From positions 186,001 to 250,000 of the forward strand of contig NW_002476363.1 in NCBI RefSeq assembly GCF_000189635.1: a DNA stretch of 64,000 nucleotides. Reading direction: 5' to 3'. Within the stretch, counting starts at the first letter, position 1. The number at the start of each line of letters is the position of its first letter. This DNA comes from Tetrahymena thermophila SB210 (Eukaryota; Ciliophora; Oligohymenophorea; Hymenostomatida; Tetrahymenidae). Shown here piece after piece: positions 49,716-59,951 of the stretch. Made by a program: the position numbers and the translations under genes. The notes beneath the pieces are model-generated. The model saw only the letters and a list, made by a program, of their open reading frames with translations. It ran no database searches and had not been told where the DNA came from.

Positions 49716-50585
49716 ATGAACTCTCAAAAAATTTTAGTTTTAGGTGCTACTGGATACATTGGATCTGGAACTGTCAAAACTTTAGCTAATCTTAAAGCTA
49801 ATGTTACTGCTGGTGTTAGAGATCCCTCGAAAGCTAAAGAACTATTAATATCAGGTGCTTAAGTTATTAAAGCCAACATGGACCAAAACTAAACTGAACT
49901 TGCCAAAATTCTCTCTAACTACAGCTCTGTTTATTTAGTAACTCCTGGTAATATTGATCGTACATAAATAACAATTAATGCAATCCAAGCTGCTAAATAA
50001 GCAAATGTTTAATACTTACTAGTTGTTTCAGTAACTTGTGCTGATAATCAAGATGTTTTATTTGGAAGACAGTTTAATCCTATTGAAAAAGAACTCAAAG
50101 CTAGTGGATTAAAATATGGAATATTAAGATTACCAATGTTCATTGATAATGTTTGGGGTAATAATGAACCAATCAGAACACACAACACTTTCTATGGTCC
50201 CATCGATGGAGACAAGAAGTTTGTAACTGTTGCTGTATAAGATGCTGCTTTGGCTGCTGCAATAATTCTTTAAAACCCAAGCAAGCACATTGGTAAAACT
50301 TATACAATTACAAGCGATTACAAAAGTAGTGATGATCAAGCTTAAGCATTTTCTTAAGCTCTTGGAAAATAAATAAAATATGTAAATGCTACTTTCGAAG
50401 GAACAAAATAAGCATTATTGAAATTCATGCCTGAGTGGTAGGTTGATGGTGTATTGGAGCTTTATAAATTAATTGAGAATAATGATTTCAGCTAAGAAAA
50501 TTACTCAAATGATTTTCAATAAATTACAGGAAGCAAACCAACTACAAATTTGAGTTGGATGTACCAAAATTTTAAAGCCTTTTGA
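49716..50585 (+). CDS. NmrA-like NAD(P)-binding protein, copy 13 (cluster B)
   Basis: Intronless 289 aa frame ending TGA 50583. The last array member and clearly older than copies 9-12: MNSQK start, YIGSGTVK, ELLISGAQ, KANMDQNQTE, VTPGNIDR (Asn replaces the otherwise invariant His), PIDGDKK, SDDQAQAFSQALGKQ and tail LSWMYQNFKAF. Dinucleotide motif GATGYIG intact. The His-to-Asn change in the TPGH block is the only alteration seen at a position conserved in all twelve other copies. Confidence 0.92.
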
Positions 50586-51187
50586 AACTAATTAAAATAT
50601 TTGATACAAAATTTATAGTATGATTTAAATGTATTGATTTAAATTTTTATAAATAAATAATAATATTATAAATATGGAGTTATAAATTTTTATTAAATAA
50701 AATTTGAAAATGAATTTCTATAAAAATGTTATAATTTTTTTAATATATATTTCAAATTAAATCAAAACAAATTTAATGAAATTATATAAACATTATTTGT
50801 TGAGCGAAAGTTTTATAACAATAAGTGTTTTTCTTATCAACCACAGAAATATAATTATTTACCATAAAAAATAAAATTGATAATAATAAAATCTGTCAAA
50901 AAAAAATAATTATATAAATAAACTAACAAAAGTAAACTAAGGATTTAAATGGCAAGTGATATTAATTAGATAGCTTTTAATAACTTGAAATTTAAGTATT
51001 TGTGAGATAATTATTCTTTAATTTTTTATGATAATATCTAAATAAAATATTTTCTTTTTAAATAAACTAATCACAAAATATATTAATAAAAAATGAAAAA
51101 TAATTGATAAATTTATTTAAATATAAAACACTAATATGAATACATAAGTAATAGATTTTTATTAATGAACTTTTTTAAATAGTTGAA
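50586..51187. other. Intergenic stretch after the array
   Basis: AT-rich, no gene seen; lies between the convergent copy 13 and the small secreted-protein gene. Confidence 0.6.
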
Positions 51188-51496
51188 TCAGCAATCAAAC
51201 TACTAAGGAATACTCCATGTTTAATCAGTAAGGGCAACAAGTTCCATTTCATTCTAGCTTAAACATGGAGTGTAGCCTCTACTGAATCCGTATGTGGAAT
51301 AGATAACAACAGTAAAATATTTAGATTCACTGCAGATATTTTTAGCATAAATTTTATCACCATTAATTACTTTTTCTAAGCAAGGAACATAATAATCTTA
51401 CAAAGAATTTTAACTAGACTTTTGTAATGTAATAACAGTTGTTAAGCCTAACAAGGCGAGTATAGAAATCAATATAATAGTTTATTATATTTTCAT
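51188..51496 (-). CDS. Small secreted cysteine-containing protein (102 aa), paralog of 32655-32939
   Basis: ATG at 51496, TGA at 51188-51190, intronless, 309 nt. The leader MKIQQTIILISILALLGL is almost identical to that of the 94 aa plus-strand gene at 32.7 kb. The mature parts share ITL-x-K-x-SQ and C-S-x-SKYFT with conserved cysteines, but this copy continues with YGFSRGYTPCL and ends QQFDC. The two copies lie in opposite orientation on either side of copies 6-13, about 19 kb apart. No known family; a secreted peptide-like function is inferred only from the leader and cysteines. Confidence 0.8.
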
Positions 51497-52258
51497 TTTC
51501 TTTTTTTCTAGCAAAGTTATTTATTTATTTATCTTTTGTTTAAAATATAAACTATTAAGCTTGTTTTAAGATCGTATAATTTAAAATTTCCAAAGATAAA
51601 AAATTGTAAAAGAAATTTAACAGTAAATATTTTGAAATGCAATAATTTATGATAAGAAGTTCTTATCAAATATGGAATTTTTGATGAATTATACAAAAAA
51701 TTAATTTATCTATTTTAGTTTTTGTCTCTCTCTGATTTATTAAGATAATTTAAGTAAGCTTAATAGATTTTATTATATTTGACTATCTAATAAAAATATA
51801 CTTAATCTATTTGAATTATCTATGTAAATTTAAAAAAATTTATTTATTGTTTGAAAAGGAATAGTATCTATTAATATTAATAAAGAAATTTTTTTTGTAT
51901 TTAATTTTGTTAATTAAGAAAAAATCATTTTTTTTATTTTGATAAATAATTAAGATTAAATCTTTGTTTTATAGTATTAAATCAATGATATATTATAATT
52001 ATCTGATATAGATTAGTTAGAATAATATTTAAAAATTATAAAAAATTTGTATTTTTTATAAAATTTGAAATTTTAAAAATTTTGATACCAACAAAAAAAA
52101 TTGTTTATTATAAATTAACAATATATTATTATATAATTTAATTTACTTATTTTAAATTTAAGTAAAAATAATAATTTTGATTTTAAAGACTTATTAATAA
52201 AATTATTCTATTAAATATTTAACTTTTATTTTAAAATATGAAATTTATTATTTATTTT
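51497..52258. other. AT-rich intergenic stretch
   Basis: Very AT-rich; no gene or repeat recognised. Confidence 0.6.
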
Positions 52259-53443
52259 TCAAGCTTAGTTTTATTTAATTATATCTAACAATGTATTCTT
52301 GAAAACTGAATTTCTTTTCTCGTACTATGTAGCAGCAATATCAGCAAGATCATTATCATCTAATGATTTGAATACCTTACCTAAAAAGGCCTATTAAATA
52401 TTATTTTAAATATCAGATAATTAAAACTCTTCTTCTTCTTTAATTTTAGTTCCTTAGAAAATAAATTAAAAAGCTATAAGTATTTGCTAAATAAGCTGTT
52501 TATCTTGGAACAGCTGCATACCAAATTTAAGCTCAGTATCAAGCTAATCCTTAAGCGCCTATTATGTTAGTTATCATTAAATATGTTTTAATTAAGATTA
52601 TAAATTAAAAATCACATACAATATGAGTTCTTGCAAAGATTCTTTCTATCATTAATAATTTTTATAACTTATTTAAGTACATGTTTGAGATAACAGAAAT
52701 AATGAAAGGCTAAAACATTTTATTTTAGTTTTGTTGTCTCTATAAAATAGCTTCTTTTAGTTCTACAATAGCCCAGTTATCTAAGCTTGGAGGAAAGCAA
52801 ATGATAACAACATCACACTGTTCAATTAACTATATAAAAATAGTAAATTATTTGCTATATTATTTTCTTATCAAACATATCTTACTTTTTCATTATCAAA
52901 ATATATATTGAAACCGATATCTTCATATTTACTTAGATTTTCAGGCCTTCTAGTAGAAATATGAATGTTATTAGGTTCAACCCAACCTAAAACAATTATA
53001 TTAATTAGTAAATAATTAATAAAAGAGTCAATTTTACCTAATAAAAACACCAAAGCGTTTAACACAGACTTGCCTATAACTCCACATCCAATAATTCCAA
53101 TTTTAAAATCTGACAAAAACTCATTCATAGTTTTAGATTTGTTTTCTTCTAATTTTTACTAGAGATTGAAAAAAGATAATGATAAGGGAAATGAACGAAT
53201 TTATTTTACATAGACTAGATCAAGATACACCTGAATATAAAATATAACTTAAGAGGTTATGCAAGATTTTATTCTTATCTGTTATTCTATGTCTTTTTTA
53301 AAAGCAGGATCAAGTAAAATACTCAAAGACTGATTATCTTTCTCATCAAAATAAGGTTTTATCAAAAGCTTCTCATTTTCTCCCAAAAAAGAGTACTTAC
53401 TCCTTTGTATTTAGTTTATATTAAAAAAGTTGCTTGCGTCCAT
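52259..53443 (-). CDS. NOXRED1-like NADP-dependent oxidoreductase (5 exons)
   Basis: Exons on the minus strand: 53443-53210, 53158-53038, 52986-52886, 52829-52620 and 52558-52259 (TGA 52259-52261). Introns are 51, 51, 56 and 61 nt with GTAAA/GTAAG/GTATG donors and TAG acceptors; phases agree and the total is 966 nt (321 aa). Residues 98-107 are the Rossmann motif IGIIGCGVIG and 128-134 are ISTRRPE, the strand-2 Arg pair that binds the NADP phosphate in the pyrroline-5-carboxylate-reductase fold. Later blocks VVIICFPPSLDNW and FIISVISNMYLNKLQKLL match the layout of animal NOXRED1 as I remember it. Substrate unknown. Translation from the internal ATG at 53128 alone would miss the first 88 residues. 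Confidence 0.8.
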
Positions 53444-54848
53444 TATATTTTCTGTCTTTAAAATAATATATTTTAATCTTATTGTGTATAAATAGCAATT
53501 TAGTTTTATTCTAACGTAGATATTTAAAGATTTTTGAAAATTGACTATACTTAACAAATTAATTAATAAGTACTCTTAAATTAAAATAGAAGAGGTTGAA
53601 ATCAAATATAAATAGATATTAGTTACAAAGAACTATGAACTATTTATAATGTTTCGTTGAAATATAACAAAAAAATGGTATAAAACTTATACAAAGATGA
53701 GATGTATAAAAAACATAGCATTCAATAAAAAATAAAATCTTCCAATTTTTGAACAAATAAATTTTATAAAACTAAAATGACAAATCATTTGATATATGAG
53801 TTTTTTTAATTTAATTTTCAAACAAATATGAATAATCAGTAAGCAAACAAATATTTTCTACCATTCCATTTAATTAATTATTTCAATATTAAGCAAATAA
53901 TTATGCAATAGCTATATTTAAATATTTATATTCTTACTTCATCTTACTATTTACTAATATTTTAAGCAATAAATTTAGTATTTTATGTCCTTGTAATTTA
54001 TTAAAATGGTAAATATTTATTCTAGATGAATTACTAATTGAATAAAATAAATTTTTATTTCAATTATATTTTAAAATATTTATAAAAAAAAATTTTTTAA
54101 TTAATTTTAATTTTAGATAAATTCAGATAATCAAATCAATAAATGATAACTGAAAAAATAAAGAAATAATTAAATTTAATGAAAAAGTAAGTTGAGAAAT
54201 AAATTATAAAATATTTTATGAAAAAAATAAAAATTTAAAATAACTAAATATATTAATTAATTCAACAACATTGAATGAATGATTGAGAAATGTATTTTTA
54301 ATTAAAACTTAAAAAAGCGATAACAAGAATATATCAATATTATTTTATATTTAAATAGGAGAGTAGAATATAAAGAAATAATAACTTATTTTCATGGTAT
54401 TTTGAATATTATAAAGCTTAGCCTCATGAATCAATAAATTAATTAATTTATTAATTTATTTTTTGAGTGATATAATTTACAAAAGCTATTTATTTGCATG
54501 AATGCCGATAGAATTAATTAAGCTAGTTGAGAAATGGCAAGCTTAATTTATTTGATAATTGCTTATTAATTAGAATCAAATTAAAATATTCACATCACAA
54601 AAATTTTTATCTTTAGCGCTTGGTTTGTTGTTTTGTATTGAGTATATTCAATTGAATGCCTTTCAAGTTTTTAAAACAGTTTTATAATAAAGAGAGAGTA
54701 ATTAATTTTGTTGATTAATTCATTATTAAAAAATATTATTTTATTTTTGACTTTGTAGCTAGTTTACATGCAAGCAGTTACATACATACCTACCTACTTA
54801 CTTACTTCATCTTAACAGATTTTATTTATTTAAAATATTATTTTTCAA
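53444..54848. other. Intergenic stretch with a short tetranucleotide run
   Basis: 1.4 kb, AT-rich. A TACC/TACT-type run (CATACATACCTACCTACTTA) occurs at about 54779-54808. No gene seen. Confidence 0.6.
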
Positions 54849-56348
54849 TCAAAATAATTTCTTGGAGCCAATCAAATTTTGATAAATTCTCAAATTGGAA
54901 AGGTCAACGATTTAAGAATATTTTTGTAAAGTTTTAACAATCATTTCGTTTTAAGAGGCCTTGGGCTTGAATTATTCATAGTAATAGGCATCATCAACTT
55001 TCTTAATTAAAGCGCTAGCTATTTCTGAGTTAAGGAAAAGATTTTTGGAGTAAACTCTCAATAATTGTAAGGCCAATTCTGCATGAAGTTCTTAGCTGTT
55101 ATTAGATAAAGCCTACTTCAAGGTTTATTCAGCTCCGGTGAAGTATTTTTAAGAAAGAGCTCTGAACTTCTTTAATGATTCTCCAAAGAAGGCGAGATCC
55201 TTAAGATTGGTGATGTCTTTAATGTTCTTTTCTACGTATTCTTAAGTAAACTTTTTAGTTTCGCCGCTATAACCCAAAGAAGCGATAGAGTATGAAAAAA
55301 TAGCTAAAAGTTGGGTGTTGCTCTTATCAAAAGTTTTAAGCCAAGTTTATTCTAACTTTTGTAAGAATGAAACATCAATAAGATCAGCAGGGAATCTGCT
55401 GTTTTTGGAGTTTTATTGCTTAACTTTATAAATTGAGTGAGTCAATGCAGTGATAGTATTTGCTTGGAGCTTGGGAATAAGATCCATCTTTTACTTTACT
55501 AATCCAATCAATTCTACTTATTTATAGCTTTGAATAAGAGGTAAAATATTTGATATCAATAAGAAACGAGTGTTAACATCTTAAACTACATCGAAATTGG
55601 TGCTTAAATAAGATGTAGCAACCTAAGAAATGTTTTCAACGCAATTTTCGTGATGGAATTTATTGGAGAATTTCAATACGGTGGTCAAAGTTAAAACAGA
55701 GTTTTCAATGTACTTCTATGAGCGAGCAGAATCTAAAGTTTTTAAATCATTGTATTCACTTTTTTACATGAGACGGCAGTAATTATTTGCAAGATTTTCC
55801 CACAACTTTGCATCGTTAGGCAAGTACTTTTTGGCTAAAGTTGTAAGGACACCAAAATTTTTTAAATTAAAAGATAAAATTTGTTCCTTAATAAGTTTGC
55901 TAAGGGCTGATTGAATCAATTCGGTGATTTCTCCTCCCTTCTTAGAGAATTGCTTGTCAAGTTCGACTAAATTATTTAGAACCTTTTCAGGGTGCTTTTA
56001 AACTAAAAATTTATCCTAAACTTCGAGTAAAATAGTTTCGGGAACAGAGTGATCTTCAAAAACGTGCATATTTTTCATATTTTTCTCCTTTTCATCTGCT
56101 TATTTTTTTAATAAGGCAAAATCTTCTTCTTTGTTGAAGAATAAATGAGACTAATGAGCCTAACTTGCAGCTAAATTAGTGAGATCGTAATCATAATTTT
56201 TAGATTACTTTCTAATAACCATTCCCTTACGAGTAAAACGGTGATCTCTTAAAATTTTAGGAGTAGTCTAACGCTTAGAAAATTTAGAAAAGCCGCATGC
56301 TGATCTCCATAATAAACTAATGATGCTTTACTATTTGCTAACTATCAT
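54849..56348 (-). CDS. 499 aa protein, probably mitochondrial, unknown family
   Basis: Single exon, ATG at 56348, TGA at 54849-54851 (1500 nt). The N-terminus (LLWRSACGFSKFSKR, RDHRFTRKG) is rich in Arg/Lys/Ser with no acid for the first 35 or so residues, as in a mitochondrial presequence. The remainder is predicted mostly alpha-helical with Leu-rich, evenly spaced segments (NLKNFGVLTTLAKKYL, QLLAIFSYSIASLGY) suggestive of a helical-repeat (ARM/PPR/FASTK-like) fold, but no diagnostic motif or RAP domain was recognised. Codon use is richer in C/G-ending codons (CTT, AAG, GTC, TTC) than the neighbours, a sign of high expression in Tetrahymena. Mitochondrial organelle-expression or respiratory-complex role is only a guess. 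Confidence 0.85.
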
Positions 56349-57416
56349 TTCTCTTTATAAATATCAATTCAATTTCTTATTTTTATTAATTAAAGGATAA
56401 ACGCTTTTCTTTTTTGTTCTTCTTTTTTCTTTTTTTGCTTTTTGCTTCTATCACATAATGCAAAATATTAATACACAAAAAGATAGATCAATTGATAGCT
56501 AGATAAATTGATAGATTGATAGATAAATAGATAGATAGATACATAGATACAAACAAATTAACTAGCAAATTAAATTAAAATAAATATCTCTTTTTGAATA
56601 TAAATTTACATACAAATAGCTAATTAGTTAGTTAATTAGTTAGTAGGCATTGTCCTCATATAAATATTATTTCTCCCTTAAAAATCTATGTAAAAAATAA
56701 ATATACAAAATATTTATATTTTTTTAATCTTTATACTTTCAATTCTTTAATCTATTTTCATTAATTCAATTCAAATATTGAATAAAATTTACTTCTATCT
56801 AATTTAAAAGAAAAATATATATATAAAATTTAGATCTCTTCAAATTAGATTTTTGTCTTCTATCAAGCACAAATCAAATTTTTATTCTGCTTATTTATAT
56901 GATTTTTGTATTTTATTTAAATAAAATTAATGGATTTTCATATAATATTAGGGTTTAATTATTTGCTAGCCCTTGATATAATTGACAAATATTTTATAAT
57001 TATAGTAGAATCATTAATATTTTTAAAATCGCTTCAATATTCATATACTTTAACTATTTAAAATAATTGCAAACTAATAATACCTACTAAAATTTATATT
57101 TTATATTAAAATATTTTTTATAAATTAAGAAAGGCAAAACAATAAATTATCTAATGTTAATTACATTAAAAACAAACAACTAAAAATAAATAATACCTTT
57201 AGCAGTCGTCTATATTTTTCATTTGTTAGAATATTTCAACAAATAATCAAAAAATTTAAATATTAATTTAAACTAATTTTTATTTTAATTTGTTTGTATT
57301 TTATTTCATATTACTTGTTTATAAAATTAAATTTTAGAATTAGAGTTTATTAAATTAAATTTTAGTATTTATTATAGTTTATTAAATTGATTATTATTTA
57401 TTTATTGATTTATTTA
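56349..57416. repeat. Intergenic stretch with GATA-type microsatellite
   Basis: About 56481-56550 is a run of imperfect GATA/TTGATA units, and 56619-56646 repeats TTAG/TTAA. Between divergent-looking flanks; no gene seen. Confidence 0.65.
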
Positions 57417-57490
57417 TTTGTTTGTTTGTTTGTTTGTTTGTTTGTTTGTTTGTTTGTTTGTTTGTTTGTTTGTTTGTTTGTTTGTTTGTT
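57417..57490. repeat. (TTTG)n microsatellite, about 18 units
   Basis: Uninterrupted TTTG repeats whose right end overlaps the first base of the reverse-complemented stop codon (TCA at 57490-57492) of the minus-strand 519 aa gene. In that transcript it would be a (CAAA)n run starting at the stop codon. Short plus-strand frames across it are artefacts. Confidence 0.95.
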
Positions 57491-59049
57491 CATTGCTTAC
57501 TTTTATTTGATTCAATTTTGTTACATTTTTTTTGCTTCTTTTTTGGAATGTCTGCATACCCACATCTCTTAAACCATTTGTTTCCAAGTTATTGCAAATC
57601 AGCTATAGAATCAGCATAATATTTATCAATTAATTCAATCTGTGAATTATCAAAATTTTTATAATCATTATCAGGTTAAGTAAAATTTTAATAGGAGTCA
57701 TATTAATATTAGAATGCTTCTTATTATTACTATCTAAATTTTAAAAAGTTTTTGTAAGCTTTTTGATCTTCGAATTTAAATGTGTAAGTGGAAAGTATGT
57801 ATTATGATTTAAAATGAAGGTTATGTTTCTTGTCATATTCATGTGCTAAGAGGTACACATCAATTATTTGTTTAACAGGAAATATAAAGCTATCACAAGT
57901 GATTAACTCAGTTTATTCAACAACCTGAAATCGATGTGGTTGTAAGCCTAATTTAATTGCTTATAAGCATTAATTTATTTCTATAAATACATTCTCTAAC
58001 TTGTGTATTTATGTCCTTGGATCACAACACCCATTTTTTTACAAAAAATCCATAAAAAAATATGAGTTCTATGCTAGAATATAGTAAAGCTAAGGAGAGT
58101 ATCCTGCTTTCCTACTTTCAAATAAACATTTTTCAAAGTTTGGGACATGATAATAAAAGAAAATCATTTCATTTTGATCTAGCTTGCTTATGATCTCCTG
58201 ATATTTTTGTTCGCAAAATTATTGTCTGTCTTTGTAGTGTTTTTTAAAAAGAATATCTTAGCTTTCTTAAAACAATAAAATTTTAAATTCTTATACTGTA
58301 TTCCATAGCTGTTGCAGCTAGCTAATTACAATCAGCAAGTTAGAATCTCCTAAGGATTTAAGCATAAATAATATTTATTCTATATTGTTGAGTTTAGATG
58401 GAAAAAACTCTAAATCAACCTCAATAAATTTATTATCAAATCGATGAAATATCTAATTAATAAATCTAAATCCCTTTTAAATCTATTATAGCTTATTTTC
58501 ATTAATATAAGTTTCCTTTTAAGAATAGTTTTTGAAGTAATCAATATCAATAACTATATCTGTATAAATGTAAAATTTTGTATTAGCAGAAAATAATTTC
58601 TGTCCGTTTAAGTACTTATTTATGAATAAGTATTCAGCTTATTTTTTTTTGTTTTTATTTTTAATTTATGAAGAATTTGTTTCCCCTACTAAATCAAAAA
58701 TCTAGCTATCTTCTATATCCCTATTAGGCTTTTCATTTCGTGTTGTCATACTTGATATTTGATACTCTCGTTAATCAAAAATAAGATCATCGCTTATTTA
58801 CCTCATGCTATCTTTAGATTAGCTTTTCGTAGATATTAAAGTTTCATTTTAATATGAAATGCAATCTTAATTGTTAATTTTTATGTGAAAACCTGAAAAA
58901 TAGTCATTAAATTCTATTAATTTAAAGGATTTTTAATTTTATTCTAGTTTATTATTGTCTTATTAAGCTAACTTCTCTTATTCTTCTTCTTGAATAATAA
59001 TCTTATTGCAAAAATATTTATTTACTTAACCTTAATTTTCATTATTCAT
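57490..59049 (-). CDS. 519 aa hypothetical protein
   Basis: Single exon, ATG at 59049, TGA at 57490-57492 (1560 nt), open only with TAA/TAG as Gln. N-terminal third is hydrophilic and low-complexity (QEEEQEKLAQQ, KNKNKKK). From about residue 140 it is a globular-looking region with blocks KFYIYTDIVIDIDYF, NEMIFFYYHVPNFEKCLF, RKAGYSPQLYYILAQNS and QVVEQTELITCDSFIFPVKQ. The RKAGYSP segment with a preceding tyrosine-rich strand suggests a fungal- or oomycete-style transcription-regulator ligand region, but I could not name a family. The C-terminus is basic (KRCGYADIPKKKQKK) and could be a nuclear signal. No signal peptide or membrane segment. Function unknown. Confidence 0.85.
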
Positions 59050-59951
59050 ATTAAAAATATTATGATTTATAATCAGTAAAAAATTTAATAAAGAACCTAA
59101 TCACAATTACATTTAATAATCAACAAATATTTCAAAGTGCTTAGAATTAATTATTTATAAAATATGAATGCAATAGCAAAATCCAAAGACAAATTAATTA
59201 TATAATTACTTATTCAATTTTTGAATAGAATTTAGTTAGGTTTTATATCTTTTTAATAATACTCATTTCATTATAAAAATCATGAAAAAGATTAATTTTT
59301 TAATAGAGGATTTTATATATAAAGCTAGGCATCTATGAATAAATCTATCTATCTATTTAATAAATTCACCAATTTTAAAAAAAATTAAATTATTAAATCT
59401 CATAGAATTATTTTGCTAGATTACTTCCATACTTTTAGTAGTTAATTATGAAATCTTTAATTAAAATAAAAATTCATTAAAATATATATTTAGAATTTGC
59501 TGATTTATTTATTGTCTTTTTGAATTTAGAATGTATGTTTATATGTTATTAAATTAAAATAATAAATATATCTAAATAGTTATTATTTAAATTTATATTA
59601 AATACTTTGATAAAATTATTTAACCTAAATTTAATAAAGTATATACATAAATATATACCGTAAATCCTCATAAATTCTCACCAGCATAAATTTTCACCAT
59701 ATTTTCTGAATATTTATAAATATTTCAGAATTTCTTTATGTAAAATTTTAAAGATTTTGATTATTAGTAAAATTAGTATAAATACTATATAGGTACAAAT
59801 ATTTGATAAGTGTTAATTAATTTATATGTTTGAAACTTTATTTGATAATTAATCTAATAAGATTTACTGTAGGAAATGAAAATAATTGACATAATCGGTT
59901 TGTTTTTTTTTCTATTTAAAATTTGATTTTATGATGTTTTTTTGAATTCTA
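59050..59951. other. Intergenic stretch
   Basis: 0.9 kb, AT-rich, holding the promoter of the 519 aa gene and the 3' flank of the sensor gene. Nothing recognised. Confidence 0.6.

Noticed and set aside
53591..53606. AAGAGGTTGAAATC as a reverse-strand chromosome breakage sequence
   Set aside because: Matches only the first half of the consensus; the invariant core is not kept.
57387..57619. Two plus-strand ORFs made of FVCL repeats
   Set aside because: Translation of the (TTTG)n microsatellite, antisense to the end of a real gene.
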